A DNA stretch of 64,000 nucleotides, taken from Sphaerotilus mobilis. GTDB lineage: Bacteria; Pseudomonadota; Gammaproteobacteria; Burkholderiales; Burkholderiaceae_C. Made by a program: the position numbers and the translations under genes. Below the pieces are notes generated by a model. It saw only the letters and a list, made by a program, of their open reading frames with translations. It made no database searches and was not told the DNA's origin. Below are positions 34,686 through 42,255 of this stretch, piece after piece. Location of the stretch: NCBI RefSeq assembly GCF_004216565.1, contig NZ_SGWV01000009.1, forward strand, positions 558,001 through 622,000, in the 5' to 3' direction. How positions within the stretch are numbered: the stretch's first letter is position 1; every line of letters starts with the position of its first letter.

Positions 34686-35830
34686 ACAGGCGCGCCCTGT
34701 TGCAGATCGTCCTGCTGCTGGCCGCCATGGCCGGATCCGGTGCGGCGCTGGCCCACAAGGCGAGCGATGCCTACCTGAGCCTGTCGGTCGACGGCGCCGT
34801 GGTCAGCGGCCAGCTTGACGTGGCGATGCGCGATGTCGACGTCGCCATCGGCCTGGATGCCGACGACGACGGCCAGATCACCTGGGGCGAGCTGCGCCAG
34901 CGCCGCGATGCCCTGGCCAGCTGGGCCCGGCGCCACCTGAGCCTGACGCGCGGCGAGACCGGCACCGACGCCTGCCAGCTGGACGTTGGCGCGCTGCAGG
35001 TCGACCAGCACACCGACGGCAGCTATGCGGTGTTGCCGCTGACCGGCCGTTGTCCGGTCGACACCGGCGCGCTGATGCTGGGCTACCGGCTGCTGTTCGA
35101 GCAGGATGCCCAGCACCGCGGCCTGGTCCGGCTGACGCTCGACGGCGCGGCCCGCTCGCTGGTGTTCTCGCCCGAACGGCCGGAGCAGCGCATCGACGCC
35201 ACCCCACCCTCGGTCTGGACCACCCTGCACCAGTACGTCGTCGAAGGCGTCTGGCACATCTGGCTGGGCTATGACCATGTGCTGTTCTTGCTGGCCCTGC
35301 TGCTGCCGGCCGTGTTGCTGTGGGACGGCGGGCGCTGGCAGGGCGTCGCCCGCATCGGTCATGCCGGGCGCGAGGTGCTGGCCGTCGTCACCGCCTTCAC
35401 GCTGGCGCACTCGGTGACGCTGAGCCTGGCCACGCTGGGCTGGATCTCGCTGCCGTCGCGCGCGGTCGAATCGGTCATCGCACTGAGCGTCGCGCTGGCG
35501 GCGGCCAACAACCTGCGTCCGACCGTGATGGGCCGACGCTGGCTGGCCGCCTTCGGATTCGGCCTGATCCACGGCTTCGGCTTCGCCAGCGTGCTGGCCG
35601 ACCTGGGCCTGCCGAGCGATGCGCTGTCGCTGTCGCTGGTGGGCTTCAACATCGGCGTGGAACTGGGACAGGTCGCGATCGTGGCGCTGTTCCTGCCGCT
35701 GGCCTTCCGGGCCCGCGACACGGCGTTCTACCGGCGCGTCGTGCTGACCGGTGGTTCGTGGCTGACGCTGGTGCTGGCGCTGGTGTGGCTGGTCGAGCGG
35801 GTCTTCGACCTGCGCATCCTCACGGCCTGA
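34682..35830 (+). CDS. HupE/UreJ-family membrane protein with an EF-hand-like loop
   Basis: A 382-aa membrane protein. After a signal peptide (LLQIVLLLAAMAGSGAALAH) comes a ~170-residue periplasmic domain. It includes a textbook 12-residue EF-hand calcium loop, DADDDGQITWGE at 59-70. The C-terminal half has about six helices with the HupE/UreJ-2 signatures: GVWHIWLGYDHVLFLLALLL, AFTLAHSVTLSLA and GFGLIHGFGFASVLADLGL, rich in His typical of nickel or other metal handling. HupE homologues are nickel transporters, but no hydrogenase or urease gene is in the window, so the metal is uncertain. It is co-translated with the TPR protein. Confidence 0.87.
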   Translation: MNRRALLQIVLLLAAMAGSGAALAHKASDAYLSLSVDGAVVSGQLDVAMRDVDVAIGLDADDDGQITWGELRQRRDALASWARRHLSLTRGETGTDACQLDVGALQVDQHTDGSYAVLPLTGRCPVDTGALMLGYRLLFEQDAQHRGLVRLTLDGAARSLVFSPERPEQRIDATPPSVWTTLHQYVVEGVWHIWLGYDHVLFLLALLLPAVLLWDGGRWQGVARIGHAGREVLAVVTAFTLAHSVTLSLATLGWISLPSRAVESVIALSVALAAANNLRPTVMGRRWLAAFGFGLIHGFGFASVLADLGLPSDALSLSLVGFNIGVELGQVAIVALFLPLAFRARDTAFYRRVVLTGGSWLTLVLALVWLVERVFDLRILTA

Positions 35831-35859
35831 GTCACGGCCTGAACTTGAGTTGAGTCAAG
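35821..35859 (+). repeat. Duplicated CACGGCCTGA and inverted CTTGA/TCAAG repeat between genes
   Basis: CACGGCCTGA occurs twice, 12 bp apart, across the HupE-like stop codon. It is followed by CTTGA-N6-TCAAG (35844-35859), a dyad reminiscent of MerR-family operators, 80 nt upstream of the AhpD-like gene. A regulatory role is possible but no -35/-10 pair with the long spacer was found. Confidence 0.3.
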
Positions 35860-35939
35860 CCTGACGCGCCACCGCCACGCTTCAATCCAGGCTCTCGCAG
35901 CCCAGGCTGACGCCCACCCGAGTCCCCCTCGCCCCCACC

Positions 35940-36347
35940 ATGAGCAGCTCTGCCGACACCCCCGCCCACTCACCCGCCACGTATCCCGCCCTGACCGCCT
36001 CGATCAGCGCCAGCCTCGCCAGGCTGCGCGCCGATGTGCCCGACACGATGCGCGGCTTTTCCGCCTTGGCTCAGGCCGCCACCAAGCCCGCTGCGCTCGA
36101 CAAGAAGACCAAGGAGCTGATCGCGATGGCGCTGTCGGTGGGCGCGCGCTGCGACCCGTGCATCGGCTTTCACGCCGAGACACTGGTCAAGCTCGGCACC
36201 ACCCGCGCCGAGCTGGAGGACATGCTCGGCATGTGCGTCTACATGGGCGGCGGGCCGTCGCTGATGTATGCCGCCAAGGCGCTGCAGGCCTACGAGGAAT
36301 TCGGAGGCGAAGGCCCCAAGCCGTCGGCATCCGCGCCGGCAGCTTGA
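35940..36347 (+). CDS. AhpD-like / carboxymuconolactone decarboxylase-family protein
   Basis: A 135-aa all-helical AhpD/CMD-family protein. The redox motif CDPC with the downstream His is present (C71, C74, H78 in the CDPCIGFHAE segment), matching peroxidase-partner AhpD rather than the cysteine-less decarboxylases. Members use the Cys pair to reduce peroxides or act as thiol oxidoreductases, usually as trimers or hexamers. It is a free-standing gene with 109 nt upstream; a candidate dyad lies there. The electron partner is not in the window. Confidence 0.93.
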   Translation: MSSSADTPAHSPATYPALTASISASLARLRADVPDTMRGFSALAQAATKPAALDKKTKELIAMALSVGARCDPCIGFHAETLVKLGTTRAELEDMLGMCVYMGGGPSLMYAAKALQAYEEFGGEGPKPSASAPAA

Positions 36348-36389
36348 GGCCTCGCGGCGCTGCGCCTGCGATGCGGGCGCAGCAGCGTC

Positions 36390-36439
36390 GGGTCTGCACG
36401 AAGACGCCGACTGCTTGGGCCGACGGCCTTTGCAGACCC
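36390..36439 (+). repeat. Inverted repeat GGGTCTGC / GCAGACCC upstream of the GGDEF-EAL gene
   Basis: An 8-bp perfect inverted repeat (36390-36397 and 36432-36439) spanning a 34-nt loop in the 160-nt gap before the GGDEF/EAL gene. It could be a leader structure or a binding site; nothing more can be said. Confidence 0.3.
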
Positions 36440-36507
36440 GGCTCGAACGGTCAAGATGCTTGCCTGACCTCTAGCAGTGGCGGCAGCGCCACGCGAACTT
36501 GCCAGCG

Positions 36508-38919
36508 ATGACCACCCCCACGCGCGACTTCTTTCGCGCCCTCTCGCCGATGCGCAGCGTGCGTGCACGCTTCTCGCTGGTGATGGCCCTGTCGGGGATC
36601 GTTTTCGGTTCACTGGTCACCGTCATCATGGAATGGCGCTGGGAACGCGCCACCCGGGCCGCCGTTCACGACACGCTGCACCTGACGGCGCACCGGATCG
36701 CCTCGTCGCTGGTCGATGACCTCGAGAACCGCCAGCTGGAGGTGATGCTGCTGGCCGACCTGATCCGCCAGTCGGCGCAGACCGATCTCGGCCACGTCCG
36801 CGCGTCCCTCGACCGCGTGAAAGGCCGTCAGACCGACTACGCCTGGCTGGGCTACACCAGCCGCGACGGGCTGGTGCTGGCCGCCAGCGGCGGTCTGCTC
36901 GAAGGCCGCGACGTGCACGAGCGACCCTGGTTCATGGGCGCCCTGCGCGGCCCCTTCATCGGCGACCCGCACCATGCCGTGTTGCTGGCGCCCCATCTGC
37001 CCCTGGCCGCCGACGGCGATCCGCCGCGTTTCGTCGATGTGGCCGTGCCGGTGCGCAATGCGGCCGGCGAGCTGCAGGGCGTGCTCGGCGCCCACCTGTT
37101 CTGGGACTGGGCCCAGGACATCGTGACGACCGCCCTGAAAGACCTCGACCCGCACGCCGACATCGAGATCCTGATCGCCAACCCGGCCGGCGAGCTGCTG
37201 ATGCGTCCGGCCAGCGTCAAGGCCAGCACGCTGGCGGCGCTCCAGGCCGATCCGGCCAGCGCCAGCGACCACCTCACCGCCAGCGCCCCGGTGCCCTTCC
37301 GCACCCCCGATGTCGCCCTCGGCTGGACGGTGGTGGCGCGAGAGCCGCTGCGCCACGCCTACGCCCCGATCGCCGAAAGCCGTCGTCTGATGGTGCTGCT
37401 GAGCGCGCTGGCCGCGCTGGTCTTCGGTGCCGTGGCCTGGCTGATTTCCGGCCGGGTGGTGCGCCCGATCGTCGAGCTGGCCGATGCGGCCCGGCTGCAT
37501 CAGCCCGCCGGCGCCGGTGCCGGGCCGGGCGGTGGGGCACGCGACGAGGCCGGTGTGCTCGGCGCGGTCATGCACCAGCTCGCCTTCCACGACGTGCTGA
37601 CCGGCCTGGCCAACCGGCGCCAGCTGAGCGAGCGGCTGGCCGCGGCGCTGGCCGCCAGCAGCGTCAGCACCACAAACACCGCCAGCACCACAAACACCGC
37701 CGCGCCGCCGGGCGATCCGCCGGGCTTCGGCGCGGTGCTGTTGTTCGACCTGGACGACTTCAGCGACGTCAACGACACCCGCGGCCACGAGGTCGGCGAC
37801 CAGCTGCTGATCGCGACCGCGCGCCGGCTGGCCGACAACGTGCGGCCCGGCGACACGCTGGCACGCATGGGCAGCGACGAGTTCGTGCTGCTGCTGCGCG
37901 GGCTCGGCCCTGACGAGGCCAGCGCCGCCCGGCGCGCCTGTGACGAGGCGCAGCGGCTGCTGGACCTGATCCGCAGGCCCATCGACCTGGCGGGCGAACA
38001 CGGCCATGTCAGCGCGTCGGTGGGCGTGCGCACCTTTGGCGCGGCGCCGCTGGGAGTGGCCGATGTGTTGCAGCAAGCCGAGGTGGCGATGTTCGAGGCC
38101 AAGCGCTCCGAGCACAGCCCGGTCTGCCTGTTCGACGCGTCGATGCAGACCGCGCTGGACGAACGTGTCCAGCTCGAAGACCGGCTTCGCCTGGCCATCC
38201 CCTCGCAGTTGCACGCGGTCCTGCAGCGCCAGGTCGACCAGGCGGGCACGGTCATCGGCGCCGAGCTGCTGTTGCGCTGGCAGCACCCGAGCCTGGGTCA
38301 GGTGTCACCGGCTCGCTTCATCCCGCTGGCCGAGGAGACCGGCCTGATCCTGCCGATCGGCCAGTGGGTGCTCGCCAGCGCCTGCCAGCTGATCGAGCGC
38401 TGGAGCCACGCGCCGCACACGCGTGGGCTGGTGCTGTCGATCAACGTCAGCGCCCGCGAGTTCAACCAGCCCGGCTACGTCGGACAGGTCGAACGGGCCC
38501 TGTCGGAACACCGCGCCGACCCGACGCGGCTGAAGCTCGAACTGACCGAGAGCGCACTGGCCGGCGACATCGACCGGGTGGTCGACACGATGCGCAGGCT
38601 GCGGGCGCTGGGGGTGCGTTTCGCGCTCGATGATTTCGGCACCGGCTTCTCGTCACTGGCCTATCTTCAGCGCATGCCGCTGGACCAGCTCAAGATCGAC
38701 CAGTCCTTCGTGCGCGCGCTGCCCGACAACGGCAACGACGCGACCATCGTGCGCAGCGTCATCGCGCTCGGCCGCGGCATGGGGCTGGACGTCATCGCCG
38801 AAGGCGTCGAGACCGCCGCCCAGCGCGACTTCCTGTGCGCCGCCGGCTGTGCCCATTTCCAGGGCTACCTGTTCGGCCGGCCCGAAGACATCGACACCTT
38901 CGAAGCCGGCTTGCGCTGA
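36508..38919 (+). CDS. Membrane c-di-GMP enzyme: Cache sensor + GGDEF (GSDEF) + EAL
   Basis: An 803-aa membrane signalling enzyme. Two membrane helices flank a ~240-residue periplasmic Cache-like sensor (AWLGYTSRDGLVLAASGGLL, VHERPWFMGALRG). A short HAMP-like linker then leads to a diguanylate cyclase domain with the active-site variant RMGSDEFVLL (GSDEF for GGDEF) and an EAL domain. In the EAL domain the signature is AELLLRW, but the other metal/catalytic residues are present (INVSAREFN, LELTESAL, DDFGTGFSSLAYL, IAEGVET, QGYLFGRP). It is therefore likely a phosphodiesterase whose GGDEF may be weakly active or regulatory. An 18-bp tandem duplication gives an inserted STTNTA repeat in the GGDEF domain. 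The ATG at 36508 is used; a TTG at 36499 is possible. Confidence 0.9.
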   Translation: MTTPTRDFFRALSPMRSVRARFSLVMALSGIVFGSLVTVIMEWRWERATRAAVHDTLHLTAHRIASSLVDDLENRQLEVMLLADLIRQSAQTDLGHVRASLDRVKGRQTDYAWLGYTSRDGLVLAASGGLLEGRDVHERPWFMGALRGPFIGDPHHAVLLAPHLPLAADGDPPRFVDVAVPVRNAAGELQGVLGAHLFWDWAQDIVTTALKDLDPHADIEILIANPAGELLMRPASVKASTLAALQADPASASDHLTASAPVPFRTPDVALGWTVVAREPLRHAYAPIAESRRLMVLLSALAALVFGAVAWLISGRVVRPIVELADAARLHQPAGAGAGPGGGARDEAGVLGAVMHQLAFHDVLTGLANRRQLSERLAAALAASSVSTTNTASTTNTAAPPGDPPGFGAVLLFDLDDFSDVNDTRGHEVGDQLLIATARRLADNVRPGDTLARMGSDEFVLLLRGLGPDEASAARRACDEAQRLLDLIRRPIDLAGEHGHVSASVGVRTFGAAPLGVADVLQQAEVAMFEAKRSEHSPVCLFDASMQTALDERVQLEDRLRLAIPSQLHAVLQRQVDQAGTVIGAELLLRWQHPSLGQVSPARFIPLAEETGLILPIGQWVLASACQLIERWSHAPHTRGLVLSINVSAREFNQPGYVGQVERALSEHRADPTRLKLELTESALAGDIDRVVDTMRRLRALGVRFALDDFGTGFSSLAYLQRMPLDQLKIDQSFVRALPDNGNDATIVRSVIALGRGMGLDVIAEGVETAAQRDFLCAAGCAHFQGYLFGRPEDIDTFEAGLR
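37666..37701 (+). repeat. 18-bp in-frame tandem duplication within the GGDEF domain
   Basis: AGCACCACAAACACCGCC is present twice in direct succession and encodes two STTNTA units in a loop of the GGDEF domain. The unit is conspicuously A-rich against the surrounding GC-rich coding sequence. Confidence 0.9.
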
Positions 38920-38999
38920 CCGGCACATGCCGCGTCGGCCTGTAGCGCGCGCGCCGATCACCGCGCCTCAGCGTGTCACGGCGTCAGCGACTCAGCGAC

Positions 39000-39611
39000 T
39001 CAGCGCGTCATCGGCAAGGCCAGCCCCATCGCCACGAACAGGCCGCCGCACACGCGGTTGAAGGCCTTGCCCACACGCTGCAGCAGCGAGCGGATGCGCT
39101 GGGCCAGCAGGGCGAGCAGCATCTCGACCAGCACCTCGACGACCACGAAGGTGGCCGTCATGACGATGAACTGGGCCAGCAGCGGACGCGACGGGTCGAT
39201 GAACTGCGGCAGGAAGGCGCCGTAGAACAGCAGCGCCTTGGGGTTGGACGCCGCCGTCAGCAGGCCCTGTCGGAACAGCGTCGCGCGGCGGGCGTCGGCC
39301 GGGCTGGTGTCGGCCTGCAGGTGGATCGGCGGGGCGCGCCAGAGCTGGATGCCCAGCCAGATCAGGTAGCCGCCGCCGACCAGCTTCAGCACCGTCAGCG
39401 CGTGGGCGCTGGCCTGCAGCAGGGCGCCGATGCCGAGCATCGACAGCGCGATCAGCGCCGCAAAGCCGACCGCCCCGCCAGCCACCGTCCAGGCGGTCTT
39501 GCGGTGGCCGTGCAGCGCGCCGTGGGTCATCACCAGCAGGCTGTTGGGGCCGGGCGTGAGCGACAGGCCGATGGCGGCGACGAGGTAGAGCAGCCAGGTG
39601 TGCAGCGACAT
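39000..39611 (-). CDS. LysE/RhtB-family amino-acid exporter
   Basis: A 203-aa inner-membrane exporter with about six helices. The LysE/RhtB N-terminal signature is visible as LYLVAAIGLSLTPGPNSLLVMTHGALHGHRK. Later segments GGYLIWLGIQLWR and FRQGLLTAASNPKALLFYGAFLPQF are typical. It would export homoserine, threonine or related amino acids, driven by the proton gradient. It is convergent with the GGDEF-EAL gene. The 80-nt gap contains a few repeats of AGCGACTC. The exact substrate cannot be deduced. Confidence 0.93.
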   Translation of the reverse strand: MSLHTWLLYLVAAIGLSLTPGPNSLLVMTHGALHGHRKTAWTVAGGAVGFAALIALSMLGIGALLQASAHALTVLKLVGGGYLIWLGIQLWRAPPIHLQADTSPADARRATLFRQGLLTAASNPKALLFYGAFLPQFIDPSRPLLAQFIVMTATFVVVEVLVEMLLALLAQRIRSLLQRVGKAFNRVCGGLFVAMGLALPMTR

Positions 39612-39646
39612 GGATGGGCCTGGTGGCGACGCCGGGTCCGGCGAGT

Positions 39647-40072
39647 TCAGCGGATCTTGAGGAAGGGCCGGTCGGTGTTGCGCGGCGCGGTCGGGCGTTC
39701 GCGGCGCGGCCCGGCGCCTCGGGCCGGACCCTTGGGACGCGGCGGGGCGTGATCGCCGCGCTTCTTCTCGCGCAGCATGAAGAGGTAGAGGCTCTCGACC
39801 TTCTCGCGCGCCCACGGCGTCTTGCGCAGGAACTTCAGGCTCGACGCCACGCTGGGCTCGCTGGTGAAGCAGCGCAGCGTGATGCGCTGGCCCAGGCCGG
39901 GCCAGCCGTAGTGCTCGGACAGTTCGGTGACGATGCGTTCGAGCGTCAGGCCATGCAGGGGGTTGCGGGCCTGGGCGGCGCTGGCCTCGTGGTCTTCGGG
40001 CGCATCGACCGGCAGGGCTTCGGGCAGGGTGGCCGGGTTCTCGTCCGGCGGCGGGACAGGCGTGTTGTTCAT
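39647..40072 (-). CDS. VF530-like (DUF2132) DNA-binding protein
   Basis: A 141-aa protein. Its centre (NPLHGLTLERIVTELSEHYG through LKFLRKTPWAREKVESLY) matches the small DUF2132/VF530 helical fold. The N-terminal ~35 residues and the Arg/Pro-rich C-terminal tail (RPKGPARGAGPRRERP) are extra and probably disordered; the basic tail would suit nucleic-acid binding. The ATG at 40072 is used; the frame is open upstream. It is upstream of the LysE gene on the same strand with a 35-nt gap, and downstream of the HxlR gene, so possibly transcribed with one of them. Function of the family is not established. Confidence 0.88.
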   Translation of the reverse strand: MNNTPVPPPDENPATLPEALPVDAPEDHEASAAQARNPLHGLTLERIVTELSEHYGWPGLGQRITLRCFTSEPSVASSLKFLRKTPWAREKVESLYLFMLREKKRGDHAPPRPKGPARGAGPRRERPTAPRNTDRPFLKIR

Positions 40073-40143
40073 GGTGCGGATGATCGCTGCTGGCCGGGCG
40101 TGCGGGGTCACGCCATCACTCATCCCACCACTCACCCCACCAC

Positions 40144-40557
40144 TCAGGCTACCTCGCGCTGCGCCTGCGCGGCCATCACGCGCGGCAGGTTGACCTCGAT
40201 CCAGTCCGACAGCAGGCGCACCTTCTCTGCCGCCTCCCGGCCCAGCGGGGTCAGGCTGTAGTCGACGTGCGGCGGCACCACGTCGTAGGCGATGCGCTCG
40301 ACCAGGCCGTCGCCTTCGAGCCATTGCAGCGTCTGCGCCAGCATCTTCTCGCTGACCCCGCCGATGCTGCGGCGCAGCTCGCTGAAGCGGTGGGTGCCGG
40401 TCTCCAGCACGATCAGCACCAGCACGCCCCAGCGGCTGGTGACGTGCTTGAGGACCTCGCGCGACGGGCAGGCCTCGGCCAGCAGGTTGCCACGGTGGGC
40501 ATCGAGCAAGGCGCTGGCGGCGGTGTCCTCGGAACGGCGGCGGCGGTGGGTCGTCAT
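40144..40557 (-). CDS. HxlR-family transcriptional regulator
   Basis: A 137-aa HxlR-type winged-helix regulator. The core has REVLKHVTSRWGVLVLIVLE, RFSELRRSIGGVSEKMLAQT and the wing VVPPHVDYSLTPLGREAAE. A single Cys near residue 30 (EACPSREVL) lies at the position where redox- or quinone-sensing HxlR proteins such as YodB or QorR carry their reactive cysteine. It is divergent from an NmrA-type quinone oxidoreductase-like gene. By analogy with ytfH/qorB pairs it likely represses that gene until a quinone or electrophile reacts with the cysteine. Confidence 0.92.
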   Translation of the reverse strand: MTTHRRRRSEDTAASALLDAHRGNLLAEACPSREVLKHVTSRWGVLVLIVLETGTHRFSELRRSIGGVSEKMLAQTLQWLEGDGLVERIAYDVVPPHVDYSLTPLGREAAEKVRLLSDWIEVNLPRVMAAQAQREVA

Positions 40558-40573
40558 GGGCGCTTACCTTCAG

Positions 40574-40615
40574 GTACGTACTTACGAAAAGTTTGTGGCT
40601 AACTTAAAGTGTGTA
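40574..40615. promoter_or_regulatory. Candidate HxlR operators between divergent genes
   Basis: GTACGTAC at 40574-40581 and the related AAGTGTGTACTCC at 40605-40617 share GTAC/TACTT half-sites. They sit in the 118-nt region between the HxlR and NmrA-type genes. HxlR regulators commonly bind GTAC-type palindromes, so these are reasonable operator candidates. Confidence 0.4.
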
Positions 40616-40675
40616 CTCCTTTCAACCCACGCGCAAGCCAGAGCGAGCGCAATCAGCCAGATCAGGACCCTCATC

Positions 40676-41521
40676 ATGACCATCGCCATCACCGGTGCCA
40701 CCGGCCAACTGGGCCGCCTCGTTGTCGAACAGCTCAAGGCCAAGGTACCTGCTTCGGACATCGTCGCGCTGGTGCGCAACACCGCCAAGGCCGCCGACCT
40801 GGGCGTGAGCGCCCGCGAGGCCGACTACAGCCGCCCGGACACCTTGCCGGCCGCGCTGGCCGGCGTCGACACCTTGCTGCTGATCTCCTCGTCCGAGGTC
40901 GGCCAGCGTGCCGCCCAGCACCGCGCCGTGATCGACGCGGCAAAGTCCGCAGGCGTGCGGCGCATCGTCTACACCAGCCTGCTGCGCGCCGACACGTCGA
41001 CGCTGAGCCTGGCTGCCGAACACGTCGAGACCGAGGCCATGCTGCGCGATTCGGGCATCGCCCACACGCTGCTGCGCAACAGCTGGTACATCGAGAACCA
41101 CACCGTCTCGGCCAAGGGCGCGGTCGAGGCTGGCGCCTTCATCGGCAGTGCCGGCGCGGGCCGCATCTCCGGCGCGACCCGGGCCGACTACGCCGCCGCT
41201 GCCGTCGCCGTGCTGACCAGCGCGGGCCACGAGGGCAAGACCTACGAGCTGGCCGGCGACGTGGCCTACACGCTGTCGGACCTGGCCGCCGAAATCTCGA
41301 CACAGTCCGGCAAGGCGATCCCCTACAAGGACCTGCCGCAGGCCGACTACGCCGCCGCACTGGCCAGCTTCGGCCTGCCGGGCTGGCTGGCCGGTGCGCT
41401 GGCCGAGTGGGACTTCGAGATCAGCAAGGGCGTGCTGTTCGACGACGGCCACGCGCTGTCGCGCCTGATCGGCCGCCCGACCACCCCGCTGGCCACCGCC
41501 GTGACGCAGGCGCTGCGCTGA
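40676..41521 (+). CDS. NmrA-like NAD(P)H:quinone oxidoreductase (QorB type)
   Basis: A 281-aa Rossmann-fold protein of the NmrA/QorB type. The N-terminal NADP-binding loop is GATGQLGRLVVEQL, followed by VRNTAKAADLGV and the later VDTLLLISSSEVGQR and RRIVYTSLL stretches. NADP-linked quinone reduction is the usual activity. The ATG at 40676 has AGGA upstream. It is divergent from an HxlR repressor, as in E. coli ytfG/ytfH, implying induction by quinones or electrophiles. Confidence 0.92.
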   Translation: MTIAITGATGQLGRLVVEQLKAKVPASDIVALVRNTAKAADLGVSAREADYSRPDTLPAALAGVDTLLLISSSEVGQRAAQHRAVIDAAKSAGVRRIVYTSLLRADTSTLSLAAEHVETEAMLRDSGIAHTLLRNSWYIENHTVSAKGAVEAGAFIGSAGAGRISGATRADYAAAAVAVLTSAGHEGKTYELAGDVAYTLSDLAAEISTQSGKAIPYKDLPQADYAAALASFGLPGWLAGALAEWDFEISKGVLFDDGHALSRLIGRPTTPLATAVTQALR

Positions 41522-41564
41522 GTCAGGCCGCCCTGAGCGGGCGGCTGGCAGGCGGGCAGTCTGG

Positions 41565-41582
41565 CGATCATTCCAATGATCG
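41565..41582. promoter_or_regulatory. Perfect palindrome, operator of the ArsR-rhodanese operon
   Basis: CGATCATT-CC-AATGATCG is a perfect 8+2+8 palindrome centred 22 nt before the start codon of the ArsR-type gene at 41596. It would overlap the core promoter. ArsR repressors typically bind such palindromes. Confidence 0.8.
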
Positions 41583-41595
41583 TTAGACTGTCTGC

Positions 41596-42255
41596 ATGAG
41601 AGACATCAAGGATCACCTCTACGCCCAGGTCGCCCGCATCGGCAAGGCGCTGGCCAGCCCGAAGCGGCTGGAGCTGGTCGAGCTGCTGTGCCAGGGCGAG
41701 AAGACGGTCGAGCAGCTGGCCGCGCAGTCGGCCGTCAGCGTCAAGCTGGCCAGCGCCCACCTCAAGGAACTGCGCCTGGCCCGGCTGGTCGACAGCCGCA
41801 AGGACGGCAAATACGTGCTCTACCGGCTGGCCGCCACCGATGTGGCGGACCTCTGGGTGGCCTTGCGGTCCCAGGCCGAGGCCCGGCTGGTCGAGCTGCA
41901 GGTCGCGCTGGCCCACCTGGTCGAACACGGCGACGAGCTGCAGGGCATGGACCGGCGCGCCATCCTGAGGGCGGCTGAATCGGGCGACGTGCTGGTGCTG
42001 GACGTGCGTCCGGAGGACGAGTACCACGCCGCCCACCTGCCCCATGCCCGCTCGCTGCCGCTGGACCAGCTGCGCGCCCGTCTGGCCGAGTTGCCGGCCG
42101 GGGTGCCGGTGGTGGCCTATTGCCGCGGCCCCTTCTGCCTGATGGCGCACGACGCCGTCGCGCTGCTGCGCGCCCGGGGCCACGAGGCCTATCACCTGAG
42201 CGAGGGCGTGGCCGAGTGGCGCGCCAGCGGCCTGGCGCTGGAAGTCGCTGCATGA
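41596..42255 (+). CDS. ArsR-family regulator fused to a rhodanese domain
   Basis: A 219-aa fusion. An ArsR winged helix (about 1-110; ASPKRLELVELLCQGEKTVE, recognition helix SVKLASAHLKELR) is joined to a rhodanese domain (about 115-215) with active-site loop CRGPFC (C176, C181) and the upstream LDVRPEDEYHAAHLPHAR. This architecture suggests a sensor that senses sulfane sulfur or persulfides, or traps sulfur at C176 and links it to DNA binding. Another Cys is at 32. A perfect palindrome lies just upstream, consistent with autorepression. It is translationally coupled by ATGA to the MFS gene and followed by a periplasmic rhodanese. Confidence 0.93.
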   Translation: MRDIKDHLYAQVARIGKALASPKRLELVELLCQGEKTVEQLAAQSAVSVKLASAHLKELRLARLVDSRKDGKYVLYRLAATDVADLWVALRSQAEARLVELQVALAHLVEHGDELQGMDRRAILRAAESGDVLVLDVRPEDEYHAAHLPHARSLPLDQLRARLAELPAGVPVVAYCRGPFCLMAHDAVALLRARGHEAYHLSEGVAEWRASGLALEVAA

